This document shows, one piece after another, positions 56,245 through 64,000 of a stretch of 64,000 nt of DNA; position 1 is the first letter of the stretch, and the number at the start of each line of letters is the position of its first letter. The position numbers and the translations under genes were made by a program. This DNA comes from Caulobacteraceae bacterium (GTDB lineage Bacteria > Pseudomonadota > Alphaproteobacteria > Caulobacterales > Caulobacteraceae). The notes under the pieces are model-generated. The model did no database searches. It was not told where the DNA came from and worked only from the letters and a program-made list of their open reading frames with translations. The stretch spans positions 152,826 through 216,825 of the forward strand of contig CANJLQ010000006.1 of assembly GCA_947475735.1 (NCBI GenBank), written 5' to 3'.

Positions 56245-57582
56245 ATGCTGATCGCACTGCTGATTGTTTCCATGGCCCTGGCGACCGGCTGGGCCGGGGT
56301 GCGCCTGTGGCTCGACGCGCGCCGCCGCGCCGCCGGGCTGTCGGTCGTGAACGCCGATCTTGAGCGACGCGTCGCCGAGCGCACCGAGGCGCTGACCCGG
56401 GCGGTGCAGGCCGCCGACGAGAAGGCCACGGCCCTGCAGGCGGCCAACGATGCCAAGTCTGACTTCCTGGCGGGCCTGTCGCATGAGTTGCGGACGCCGC
56501 TGAACGCGGTGCTGGGGTTCGCCGAACTGCTGCGGATGAACGCGGACGCCGAGCCCCTGACGCGGCCCCAGGGGCAGGCGGTCGACCAGATTCACGCCTC
56601 GGGCCGGAACCTGCTGGCCCTGGTCGACGAGGTGCTGGACCTGGCGCGGATCGAGGCCGGCCGACTGAGCCTGTCGATCGAGCGGGTCGACCCGCAACTG
56701 GTGGTGCGTCAGGTCTGCGATATCGTGCGGCCCCAGGCCGAAGCTGCGGGGGTGACCCTGCGCGCGCCCGAGCCGACGGCGGGTCTGGGCGTCGTGGCCG
56801 ACCGCACCCGGCTGCGACAGGTGCTGCTGAACCTCCTGACCAACGCCATCAAGTACAACCGCCCGGGCGGCCATGTGCTGGTCGAACTGCGCCAGACGCC
56901 GGATGGGGTCGCCCTGTCGGTGCACGACACGGGGCTGGGGCTGCCGAAAGACCGGATGGCCGAGCTGTTTCAGCCCTTCAGACGCCTGGGGCGCGAGGAG
57001 ACCGCGATAGAGGGTACCGGCGTCGGACTGGCGGTTTCGCGGCGGTTGGCGGAGGCCATGGGCGGGCGGATCGAGGCCCACAGCGTGGAGGGTGAAGGCT
57101 CGACCTTCACCCTCCACCTGCCCCTGGCGCGAGCCCCGGCCCCGACCGTGGTTGCCTCGCCTCTGGAGACGGGCAACCTGCCTCAGGCGGTGATGCTTTA
57201 CGTCGAGGACAACCCATCCAACATCGCCCTGATGCGCCACGTGGTGGCGGCCCTGGGCCCGATCCAGCTGCATGTCGCCGAGACCGGGCACGAGGGGCTG
57301 GCCCTGGCGCGCGACCTGAGGCCCGATGTGATCCTGCTGGACATCAATCTGCCGGGACTGTCGGGGTTCGAGTTGAAGGCGAGGCTGGACGGCGATCCCC
57401 TGACGCGCGGAATTCCCGTGATGGCCCTGTCGGCCGGGGCCATGCCGTCGGACGTGCGCCGAGGCCGCGAAGCAGGCTTTCGCGACTATCTGACCAAACC
57501 GCTGGACATCCGCGCCTTCGCCAAGGCGCTGGACCGGGCCCTGACCGAGACCGACGACGCGGAACGGCCTCGCGCCGCTTGA
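56245..57582 (+). CDS. Membrane-anchored hybrid histidine kinase
   Basis: Protein of 445 residues: one N-terminal membrane helix (LIALLIVSMALATGWAGV), a coiled-coil linker, then HisKA with His80 in LAGLSHELRTPLNAVLGF. The HATPase follows (NLLTNAIKYN, DTGLGLPKD, GTGVGLAVSRRL). A receiver closes the protein (YVEDNPSNIALM, phospho-Asp366 in VILLDINLPGLSG, LTKPLDIRAF). No PAS or periplasmic domain, so the signal is unclear. AAGGAGGG is a strong ribosome-binding site. No response regulator gene is adjacent. Confidence 0.92.
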   Translation: MLIALLIVSMALATGWAGVRLWLDARRRAAGLSVVNADLERRVAERTEALTRAVQAADEKATALQAANDAKSDFLAGLSHELRTPLNAVLGFAELLRMNADAEPLTRPQGQAVDQIHASGRNLLALVDEVLDLARIEAGRLSLSIERVDPQLVVRQVCDIVRPQAEAAGVTLRAPEPTAGLGVVADRTRLRQVLLNLLTNAIKYNRPGGHVLVELRQTPDGVALSVHDTGLGLPKDRMAELFQPFRRLGREETAIEGTGVGLAVSRRLAEAMGGRIEAHSVEGEGSTFTLHLPLARAPAPTVVASPLETGNLPQAVMLYVEDNPSNIALMRHVVAALGPIQLHVAETGHEGLALARDLRPDVILLDINLPGLSGFELKARLDGDPLTRGIPVMALSAGAMPSDVRRGREAGFRDYLTKPLDIRAFAKALDRALTETDDAERPRAA

Positions 57583-57614
57583 CGGTCGGGCCTTGCTGAG
57601 GCTCCCTCCGCGCC

Positions 57615-58256
57615 ATGCGTATCCTTGCCGTCGCCCTCGCCGCCCTCACTGTCGCCGCCTGCGCGAGCACGCCACCGCCGCCACCGCCTCCTCCGCCGGG
57701 CGGGGGCGGGCAGGCCGTGCTGAGGGACTGGCGCGGTATCGTCACGGCGACCGACCGGGACCGCTATGCCCGCCGGGACGCGGCCTGGCGGTTGGCGCTG
57801 GAGCAGGCGCGGCGGCAGGCGGGATCGGGCGATCTGGACAGTGTCGGCGACCTGACCGATCCGGGCGCGGTGCGGGTGGGCGTGACGCCGCCGGTCGGGG
57901 ACTATCGCTGCCGGACGGTCAAGCTGGGGTCCCAGGGCGGAGAGAGCGGCCTGGGCTATGTCGTCTACGGCTGGTTCGCCTGCCGCATCGAGCAGACGCC
58001 CCGGGGGCTGAAGTTCTCCAAGTTGACGGGGTCGCAGCGGCCGAGCGGCCTGCTGTTCCCCGAGACCGACCGGCAGATGGTGATGCTGGGGTCGATGGCC
58101 CTGTCCAGCGAGCCGCCCGCCAACTCCTATGGGCAGAGGCCCGATCGGGATCTGGTCGCCGTGCTGGAGCGGATCGGGCCGCAGCGGTGGCGACTGGTGC
58201 TGCCGTGGCCGCAATACGAGTCGAACCTCGACCTGATCGAGCTGGTCCCCGCCTGA
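57615..58256 (+). CDS. DUF4893 lipoprotein
   Basis: Lipoprotein of 213 residues: signal peptide, lipobox with Cys16 (LTVAACAS), a run of nine Pro, and the DUF4893 domain. Recognised stretches are VTPPVGDYRCRTVKLG, LGYVVYGWFACRIE, FSKLTGSQRPSGLLFPET, SYGQRPDRDLVAVLERIG and RWRLVLPWPQYESNLDLIEL. Two Cys could form a disulfide. Function unknown; periplasmic or outer-membrane anchored. It follows the kinase by 32 bp and precedes the monooxygenase by 13 bp. Confidence 0.85.
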   Translation: MRILAVALAALTVAACASTPPPPPPPPPGGGGQAVLRDWRGIVTATDRDRYARRDAAWRLALEQARRQAGSGDLDSVGDLTDPGAVRVGVTPPVGDYRCRTVKLGSQGGESGLGYVVYGWFACRIEQTPRGLKFSKLTGSQRPSGLLFPETDRQMVMLGSMALSSEPPANSYGQRPDRDLVAVLERIGPQRWRLVLPWPQYESNLDLIELVPA

Positions 58257-58269
58257 GCCCGCGGCCCCG

Positions 58270-59469
58270 ATGACTGTGCGCGACATCGCCGTCGTCGGGG
58301 CGGGACCGACGGGGCTGGCGCTCGCGCTGCTGCTCAAGCGACAGGGGCGGAAGGTCGTCGTGCATGAGCGGTTCGCGGAGGCCCGGCCGATCGGGGCGGG
58401 CTTCATGCTGCAGCCGACGGGGCTGCATGTGCTGGACCGGCTGGGACTGACGGCCCAGGTCGCGGCGCTGGGTCAACCGTTGAACCACATCTTCGGGCGC
58501 GAGGCGCGGCGGGGTCGCGTCGTGCTGGACGTCAAGTATTCGGACCTGAAGTCGCCGCGACCGGACGGACTGAACGCGCTGGGCGTCCATCGGGCGGCGA
58601 TCTTTCATGTGCTGCACGACGCCTGCCTGGCCGAGGGGGTCGAGTTCCGCACGGGCCATGAGGTCGCCTCGGCGGGGGACGGGCGGCTGGTCGATGCGAA
58701 GGGGGCATCGGGCCCGACGTTCGATCTGGTCGTCGATGCGTCCGGAGCGCGCTCGCCGATCGCGCGGGATCTGCTGAGGCGACAGGGCGGCAAGCGGACG
58801 GAGCTGGCCTGGGGCGCGGTCTGGGGGACGGTGCCCTGGCCCGGCGACCCGTTCGACGAGGGCGCGCTGGAGCAGGTCTATCGCGGGGCGTCGCGGATGA
58901 TCGGAGTTTTGCCGTGCGGCGCGCGGCCGGACGGGCCCGACCGGTTGGCGACCTTCTTTTGGAGCTTGAAGCCCGACGACCATCCGGCCTGGGTCGCGGC
59001 GGGGATGGAGCGGTGGAAGGCCGAGGTGCTGAGCCTCTGGCCTCAGACGGCCCCGGTGCTGGACGCGATCCCCGATGCCGAGGCCCTGACGCTGGCGCGC
59101 TATGGCCACCACACCCTGCCCCTGCCGGTCGCAGACCGGCTGGCGGTCGTGGGGGACGCGGCCCATTCGACCAGTCCGCAGTTGGGGCAGGGCGTCAACA
59201 TGGGCCTGCTGGACGCCCTGACGCTGGCCGACGCGCTGGAGACCCATGCGGAACTGGACGAGGCCCTGATGGCCTACGCCCGCATCCGGCGCTGGCACAT
59301 CCGGCTGTATCAGGCGCTGAGCTGGGGCTTCACGCCCTTCTATCAGGCGGACGGAAAGGTGCTGCCCTGGGTGCGGGACCACGTGCTGGGCAAGGTCGCG
59401 CGCCTGCCGTTCGCGGCGCGGATGCTGGCGGCGACGGTGTCGGGGGTATTGCTTGATCCGAGGCGGTGA
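58270..59469 (+). CDS. FAD-dependent aromatic-type monooxygenase
   Basis: Flavoprotein hydroxylase of 399 residues of the p-hydroxybenzoate-hydroxylase class. The FAD motif is IAVVGAGPTGLALALLLKRQ (residues ~6-25), the middle DLVVDASGARSPIARDLL is the DG-like motif, and VVGDAAHSTSPQLGQGVNMGLLDALTLA is the second FAD loop. Such enzymes hydroxylate aromatic or ubiquinone-like substrates; the substrate is unknown. It ends 19 bp before the repeat element at 59489. Confidence 0.87.
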   Translation: MTVRDIAVVGAGPTGLALALLLKRQGRKVVVHERFAEARPIGAGFMLQPTGLHVLDRLGLTAQVAALGQPLNHIFGREARRGRVVLDVKYSDLKSPRPDGLNALGVHRAAIFHVLHDACLAEGVEFRTGHEVASAGDGRLVDAKGASGPTFDLVVDASGARSPIARDLLRRQGGKRTELAWGAVWGTVPWPGDPFDEGALEQVYRGASRMIGVLPCGARPDGPDRLATFFWSLKPDDHPAWVAAGMERWKAEVLSLWPQTAPVLDAIPDAEALTLARYGHHTLPLPVADRLAVVGDAAHSTSPQLGQGVNMGLLDALTLADALETHAELDEALMAYARIRRWHIRLYQALSWGFTPFYQADGKVLPWVRDHVLGKVARLPFAARMLAATVSGVLLDPRR

Positions 59470-59488
59470 GGGCGCGGCGGGCGACGGC

Positions 59489-59737
59489 GGTTCATCACAA
59501 AGAGCACCAAGGGTTCACAAAGGACACGAAGAGACCGAACAGACGGTGAGAGCGTCGATCGCTCCCTCCGAGCACTGTATGGCAAGGGATGGGCGGCGTT
59601 CGCCGCCGGGCACCTGATCGACGCTACGCGTCGATCCATAAAGCTCCAGGTGTCGGGTATCGGCAGTCGATGTCGGCGGCCGCGAACTCGTTCTCTTCGT
59701 GTCCTTTGTGAACCCTTGGTGCTCTTCGTGATGAACC
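59489..59737. repeat. Large inverted-repeat element, copy B
   Basis: Arms of 46 nt: left 59489-59534 (starting GGTTCATCACAAAGAGCACC) and right 59692-59737 pair at 45 of 46 positions around 157 bp. The arms contain GGTTCACAAAGGACACGAAG. They are homologous in layout and in part of the sequence (TTCATCACAA, GGACACGA) to copy A at 38941-39176. Near-perfect arms suggest a young copy or selection on the hairpin. Confidence 0.85.
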
Positions 59738-59761
59738 GTCACCGTTAATCCGGACGCCGGA

Positions 59762-62170
59762 TCACACCATCGGCGGCGGGCCGGCCAGGACGTCGCGCTT
59801 GCCGGCGTGATTGGCAGGGGAAACGACGCCCTCCTGCTCCATGCGCTCGATCAGGGAGGCGGCGCGGTTGTAGCCGATCTGGAGGCGGCGCTGGACGTAG
59901 CTGGTCGAGGCCTTGCGGTCGCGGGTGACCACGGCCACGGCGCGATCATACAGATCGTCGCCCGAGCCGCCGTTGCCGCCCTCGTCGAAGGCCGCGTCGC
60001 CGTCGCCGTCCGGGTCGTCGGTGATCAGGTCCAGATAGTCGGGCTCGGCCTGGCTGCGCAGGTGTTTGCAGACCTCCTCGACCTCCTGATCCGTCACGAA
60101 CGGGCCGTGCAGGCGGGTGATGCGGCCGCCGCCGGCCATGTAGAGCATGTCGCCCTGACCCAGCAGCTGCTCGCCGCCCTGTTCGCCCAGGATGGTGCGG
60201 CTGTCGATCTTGGAGGTGACCTGGAAGCTGATCCGGGTCGGGAAGTTGGCCTTGATCGTGCCGGTAATGACGTCGACCGAGGGCCGCTGGGTGGCCATGA
60301 TCAGGTGAATACCGGCGGCGCGCGCCATCTGGGCCAGGCGCTGGACGGCGCCCTCCACATCCTTGCCGGCGACCAGCATCAGGTCGGCCATCTCGTCCAT
60401 GACCACGACCAGATAGGGCATGGGCTCGGGGCGGATCTTCTCGCTCTCGAAGACCGGGCGGCCCTGGTCGTCGAAACCGGTCTGGACCGTGCGTTCGAAA
60501 TGCTCGCCCTTGGCCTGGGCCTCTTTCGCCCGCTCGTTGTAGCTCGCGACGTTGCGCACGCCGAGCTTGGACATCCGGCGATAGCGGTCCTCCATCTCGC
60601 GCACCGTCCATTTCAGCGCGACGACGGCCTTCTTCGGATCGGTGACGACGGGGGCCAGCAGGTGCGGGATGCCGTCATAGACCGACAGCTCCAGCATCTT
60701 GGGATCGATCATGATGAAGCGGCACTCGGCGGGCGAGAGCCGGTACAGGATCGACAGGATCATGGCGTTGACGCCGACCGACTTGCCCGAGCCGGTGGTG
60801 CCCGCGATCAGCAGGTGCGGCATGCGGGCGAGGTCGGCCACATAGGGCTCCCCGCCGATGGTCTCTCCGAGCGCCAGCGGCAGGAGGTGGGCGGGCTTGC
60901 CGTATTCGGCGCTGGCCAGCAGGTCGCGCAGATAAACGGTCTCGCGCTTCAGGTTCGGCAGTTCGATGCCGATGGCGTTGCGGTTCGGGACGACCGAGAT
61001 GCGGCAGGCGCGGGCCGACATGGAGCGGGCGATGTCGTCGGATAGGGCCACGACCCGGCCGTGCTTCACGCCGGGGGCGGGGACGAGTTCGTAGAGGGTG
61101 ACGACGGGGCCGGGGCGGATCTGGTCGATGACGCCCTTGACGCCGAACTCGGCCAGCACGCCCTCCAGCATCTTGGCGTTCTGCTTCAGGGCCGTCTCGT
61201 CGACCGTGCCGACGCGGGCCTGGGGCTTGGCCAGCATGGCCAGAGGCGGCAGGTCGAAGTCGCCTTCGGGGCGGACGAAGTCGAAGGCCACCTGGCCGTC
61301 GTCGACGGCCTTCTTGGAGGTCTTGGCGGGCTTGGGCGCGGCGACGCGCGGCTCGGCCGAGGCGCGGGCGGCGGGCAGGGCGGGCTCTGGCGCGGGCTCG
61401 TCCCAGGGCAGAGGCGCGCTGACCTCGTCATCATAGTCGGGCAGTTCCAGCTTGGGCGCGCGGCGCGGCGGGGCGCGGGGCGAAGCGACCTCAGGCTCGG
61501 AGGCGGGGCGGCGGGCGCGAGCTCCGGCGGGCGGCTGAGGCGCGGCGGGACGGCGCAGGCCCGAGAGCCAGGCGATCCCCTCGCCGAAGTCGGAGGTGCG
61601 CAAACCGGCCGCGAACCCGCAGGCCCACAGGCCCAGGGCGGCGAAGACGAGGCCCCCGAAGATCGACGCGCCCGGCACGTCGAGGGCGGCGAACAGCCAC
61701 CGGACGAGGCCGATCACCGCATCGCCCCAAAGACCGCCGAGGCCGGTCGCGAGCGGCCAGGCCCCGGGCTCGGCGAGTGACGACAGGGCTCCGGACAGAG
61801 CCAGGACGCCGCCTGTGGCGGCCAGCGCCTTCAGCGGCGTGGGCTTCAGCCGCTGCTGGATCGCGTCGCCGATGGCGGCCGCCAGGCCGAAGGCGACCGT
61901 CAGGGCGGCGGCGGGCCAGGCGGCGAGGCCGATCGACTGCATGAACAGATCGGCGAACAGGGCCCCGTTCGCGCCCAGCCAGTTGGTGGGCTCGGCCGAG
62001 GAGGCGGCGTTGATGCTGGGGTCCGCCGGGTTCCAGGACACGAGGGCCACGATCAGCAGCGTGGCCAGAAGCGCCTGCAGCACGCCGCGAAACCGCACCA
62101 CGAAAGGCGCGTCCCACAGGATGAGGGCGCTCTGATAGGCGCGCTGACCGATGGCGAGGGCGGCGGACAT
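59762..62170 (-). CDS. ftsK: DNA translocase FtsK
   Basis: Septal DNA pump of 802 residues resolving chromosomes at division. It has four N-terminal membrane helices (residues ~20-170), then a Pro/Ala/Glu-rich linker of ~120 residues, much shorter than in E. coli. The motor has Walker [15 protein letters not shown] near residue 430, [19 protein letters not shown] (Walker B) and [13 protein letters not shown]. The C-terminal gamma winged helix is [20 protein letters not shown]. The start at 62170 has CGGAG upstream; a longer frame runs into the heptad repeats and is rejected. Confidence 0.96.
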   Translation of the reverse strand: MSAALAIGQRAYQSALILWDAPFVVRFRGVLQALLATLLIVALVSWNPADPSINAASSAEPTNWLGANGALFADLFMQSIGLAAWPAAALTVAFGLAAAIGDAIQQRLKPTPLKALAATGGVLALSGALSSLAEPGAWPLATGLGGLWGDAVIGLVRWLFAALDVPGASIFGGLVFAALGLWACGFAAGLRTSDFGEGIAWLSGLRRPAAPQPPAGARARRPASEPEVASPRAPPRRAPKLELPDYDDEVSAPLPWDEPAPEPALPAARASAEPRVAAPKPAKTSKKAVDDGQVAFDFVRPEGDFDLPPLAMLAKPQARVGTVDETALKQNAKMLEGVLAEFGVKGVIDQIRPGPVVTLYELVPAPGVKHGRVVALSDDIARSMSARACRISVVPNRNAIGIELPNLKRETVYLRDLLASAEYGKPAHLLPLALGETIGGEPYVADLARMPHLLIAGTTGSGKSVGVNAMILSILYRLSPAECRFIMIDPKMLELSVYDGIPHLLAPVVTDPKKAVVALKWTVREMEDRYRRMSKLGVRNVASYNERAKEAQAKGEHFERTVQTGFDDQGRPVFESEKIRPEPMPYLVVVMDEMADLMLVAGKDVEGAVQRLAQMARAAGIHLIMATQRPSVDVITGTIKANFPTRISFQVTSKIDSRTILGEQGGEQLLGQGDMLYMAGGGRITRLHGPFVTDQEVEEVCKHLRSQAEPDYLDLITDDPDGDGDAAFDEGGNGGSGDDLYDRAVAVVTRDRKASTSYVQRRLQIGYNRAASLIERMEQEGVVSPANHAGKRDVLAGPPPMV

Positions 62171-62235
62171 GAACGGCTCCGGACGGACGGGCCGCCAGTG
62201 TCGTCCGGACAGGGTTAAGGGGCTGTTTAGGAAGG

Positions 62236-62332
62236 GAGGGTCGAGGGTCGAGATTCGAGGGTCGAGAAAGCCGTTCAGCCCGGCGGACAGGGCGCGACAC
62301 GTCCGACCCTCGACCCTCGACCCTCGACCCTC
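62236..62332. repeat. Heptanucleotide inverted-repeat hairpin
   Basis: Four 7-bp units on the left (62236-62263: GAGGGTC, GAGGGTC, GAGATTC, GAGGGTC) and four units GACCCTC on the right (62305-62332) are exact complements except for two bases, separated by 41 nt. It forms a 28-bp hairpin in the ftsK-UbiH-family divergent gap. Confidence 0.8.
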
Positions 62333-62344
62333 TAACTTCACTCA

Positions 62345-63595
62345 ATGACCACCCACACCCATGACGTCATCGTCGCCGGCGCCGGCCTCGCGGGGGCGAC
62401 GTTCGCTCTGGCGGCGGCGAGCGGAGGCCTGCGCGTCGCCCTGGTCGATCCGCAGCCGTTCTCGGCGCAGCTGGCCGAGACCTTCGACGGGCGGTCGACC
62501 GCCATCGCCTGGTCCACCTTCCGGATGCTGGACACCCTGGGTCTGGGCGAGCGGTTGCGGCCGCATGCCTGCCGCATGGACAAGATCCTGGTGACCGATG
62601 GGCGCAGGCCCGGGGCGGCGTCCAAGGCCGCCTCGCCCGCCTATCTGCGGTTCGATGCCGAGGAGGTCGGAGACGCCACCGGCGGCGAGCCCCTGGGCTA
62701 CATGGTCGAGAACCGCCGCATCCGCGCCGTCCTGGCCGAGGTGATCGCCGACAGCGCCGTCGAGTTGCTGGCCCCGGCGGCCGTCGAGACGGTCGAGACC
62801 TCGGGCGCGGCGGCGATCATCACCCTGAAGGACGGGCGGGTGCTGCGCGCGCCGCTGGTGGTGGGGGCCGAGGGCCGCAATTCCGTGGTCCGGAAGGCCG
62901 CCGGGATCGACACCCTGGGCTGGGGATATGGCCAGTCGGGGATCGTCGCGACGGTGCGGCTGGATCACGACCACGGCAATGTGGCGCACGAATACTTCCT
63001 GCCGCATGGGCCGTTCGCCATCCTGCCCCTGACCGACCAGCGGGCCAGCCTGGTCTGGACCGAGACGACGAAGGCGGCCGAGGCGCTGCGGGACTGTTCG
63101 GACGCCGCCTTCCGGTCGCACCTGATGCGGCGGTTCGGGGAGTTCGTGGGCGAGGCCCGGCCGGAGGGGCCGCGCTTCATCTATCCCCTGTCGCTGGAGT
63201 TGGCGACGCGGTTCACCGCGCCGCGCGTGGCCCTGATCGGGGACGCGGCCCACGGGGTGCACCCCGTGGCGGGGCAAGGCCTCAACATGGGGCTGAAGGA
63301 CACCGCGGCGCTCGCAGAGGTGCTGGTCGAGGCCGCGCGGCTGGGCGAGGACATTGGCTCGGAGACGGTGCTGGACCGCTACGCCCGCTGGCGGCGGTTC
63401 GACACCGTGGCCCTGGCGGCCGGTTTCGACGCTTTCGTGCGGCTGTTCTCCAACGATATCGCGCCGGTGCGGCTGGCCCGCGGCCTGGGGATGGCGGCGG
63501 TCAACCGGATTGCGCCGCTGAGGAAGGCCTTCATGGGCGAGGCCGGGGGCGCGACGGGCGACCTGCCCAGGCTGCTGCGCGGCGAGGCGGTCTGA
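62345..63595 (+). CDS. UbiH/UbiF/COQ6-family FAD-dependent hydroxylase
   Basis: Flavin hydroxylase of 416 residues, likely in ubiquinone ring hydroxylation. The FAD-binding DVIVAGAGLAGATFALAAAS is at residues ~8-27, followed by FDGRSTAIAWSTFRML. LVVGAEGRNSVVRKAAGI holds the DG motif, and ALIGDAAHGVHPVAGQGLNMGLKDTAAL the second GD motif. The last matches the ubiquinone-hydroxylase subfamily better than the gene at 58270. Which ring position it modifies is unknown. The start at 62345 lies 12 bp after the heptad hairpin. Confidence 0.9.
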   Translation: MTTHTHDVIVAGAGLAGATFALAAASGGLRVALVDPQPFSAQLAETFDGRSTAIAWSTFRMLDTLGLGERLRPHACRMDKILVTDGRRPGAASKAASPAYLRFDAEEVGDATGGEPLGYMVENRRIRAVLAEVIADSAVELLAPAAVETVETSGAAAIITLKDGRVLRAPLVVGAEGRNSVVRKAAGIDTLGWGYGQSGIVATVRLDHDHGNVAHEYFLPHGPFAILPLTDQRASLVWTETTKAAEALRDCSDAAFRSHLMRRFGEFVGEARPEGPRFIYPLSLELATRFTAPRVALIGDAAHGVHPVAGQGLNMGLKDTAALAEVLVEAARLGEDIGSETVLDRYARWRRFDTVALAAGFDAFVRLFSNDIAPVRLARGLGMAAVNRIAPLRKAFMGEAGGATGDLPRLLRGEAV

Positions 63596-63696
63596 GCGCA
63601 CAACTCCGATCCCGGCCCGGGGGAGGAGACAGGTTCGGCCGCTCGCGCTAAACCCCGCGCCAACCAAGAACAGTCTGCTTTCAGGGAAACGCTCGC

Positions 63697-64000
63697 ATGC
63701 GCGACATCCATCATTTCATCGACGGCGCGTCCTTCACCGGATCGTCGGGCCGGTTCGGCGACGTGTTTAACCCCAACACCGGCGAAGTGCAGGCGCGGGT
63801 GCAGCTGGCGACCGAAGCCGAGATGGACCGCGCCGTCCAGGCCGCCCAGGCCGCCTTCGAGGGCTGGTCCTCGACCAATCCCCAGCGCCGCGCGCGGGTG
63901 ATGTTCGAGTTCAAGCGGCTGGTCGAGGCGAACATGACCGAGCTGGCCGAGCTGCTGAGCTCCGAGCACGGCAAGGTCGTGGCCGACTCCAAAGGCGACA
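63697..64000 (+). CDS. mmsA: CoA-acylating methylmalonate-semialdehyde dehydrogenase, 3' end outside the window
   Basis: Only the first ~101 codons are visible. The start MRDIHHFIDGASFTGSSGRF, then GDVFNPNTGEVQARVQLA and AAQAAFEGWSSTNPQRRARV, match the N-terminus of MmsA, which converts methylmalonate semialdehyde to propionyl-CoA in valine catabolism, and of aldehyde dehydrogenases generally. SSEHGKVVADSKGD is the beginning of the cofactor-binding region. AGGGAA lies about 9 nt before the ATG at 63697. The catalytic Cys is beyond the window, so the MmsA assignment rests on this N-terminal pattern. Confidence 0.88.
   Translation, partial: MRDIHHFIDGASFTGSSGRFGDVFNPNTGEVQARVQLATEAEMDRAVQAAQAAFEGWSSTNPQRRARVMFEFKRLVEANMTELAELLSSEHGKVVADSKGD

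Noticed and set aside
62236..62332. A CRISPR array or tandem repeat gene feature
   Set aside because: Units are only 7 bp without spacers, arranged as one inverted pair.
62171..62341. Longer FtsK starting at 62341
   Set aside because: The extra 57 residues are encoded by the heptad hairpin and intergenic DNA, and FtsK family alignment begins at [12 protein letters not shown].

Overview
The window is a 64 kb chromosomal segment from a high-GC alphaproteobacterium, most likely a member of the Caulobacterales close to Brevundimonas or Caulobacter. This is inferred from several signs: mmcB with an alphaproteobacterial SOS box (GTTC-N7-GTTC), an AccD without its zinc finger, the trpF-trpB-trpA-accD-folC run, DUF2794 and DUF4167 proteins, and dense packing with ATGA/GTGA overlaps. 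I see no rRNA, tRNA, insertion sequence, prophage or CRISPR array. Most of the window is ordinary core chromosome.

Layout. 0-4 kb: the end of nth, an ATP-grasp protein, a PfkB/adenosine kinase, and a minus-strand DUF2975 - HTH - Smr cluster. 4.2-12.8 kb: a 38-residue membrane peptide, then rdgB-hemW-rsmI-yraN-(transglutaminase-like)-gshB-comM and a sensor-less hybrid histidine kinase. 12.9-20.7 kb: ampG, maeB, mmcB, a lipocalin, a GNAT enzyme, thpR, a Bax-inhibitor-1 homologue and a DUF2794 protein. 21-31.7 kb: purH, dapF, a potassium channel, an entericidin-like lipoprotein, a ThDP enzyme, phbB, an alcohol dehydrogenase, a DUF72 protein and two rRNA-modification enzymes. 31.7-38.9 kb: an FAD oxidoreductase, then trpF-trpB-orf-trpA-accD, a DoxX protein and folC. 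39-45 kb: a serine hydrolase, phbA, hemolysin III, phaR and a zinc alcohol dehydrogenase. 45.2-47.2 kb: an AT-richer three-gene accessory patch. 47.2-64 kb: clpB, RDD, LysE, a TonB receptor, lolA, a DUF4167 protein, a second hybrid kinase, a DUF4893 lipoprotein, two flavin hydroxylases, ftsK and the start of mmsA.

How the genes work together. Polyhydroxybutyrate metabolism is represented by phbB (27 kb), phbA (41 kb) and the regulator phaR (42.5 kb). Tryptophan synthesis, fatty-acid synthesis and folate metabolism are grouped at 33-39 kb. DNA maintenance is represented by nth, rdgB, mmcB, comM and ftsK, and envelope biogenesis by ampG, lolA, the TonB receptor and the lipoproteins.

The unusual material lies mainly in the gaps and in the 45-47 kb patch. 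There are five kinds of palindromic intergenic repeat: three copies of a ~42-nt element, two copies of a ~240-bp inverted-repeat element, and one copy each of three others. There are two terminator hairpins not attached to an annotated gene, one with an anti-Shine-Dalgarno loop. Other notable items are operator-like palindromes, an SOS box at mmcB, an EcfG-type promoter at the entericidin gene, an unknown secreted protein stitched between trpB and trpA, and core enzymes with altered key residues (TrpA Asp to Glu; AccD with all four zinc cysteines missing). The accessory patch combines an orphan HsdR-N-type nuclease with a toxin-antitoxin-like HEPN pair and is the best candidate for an undescribed system.
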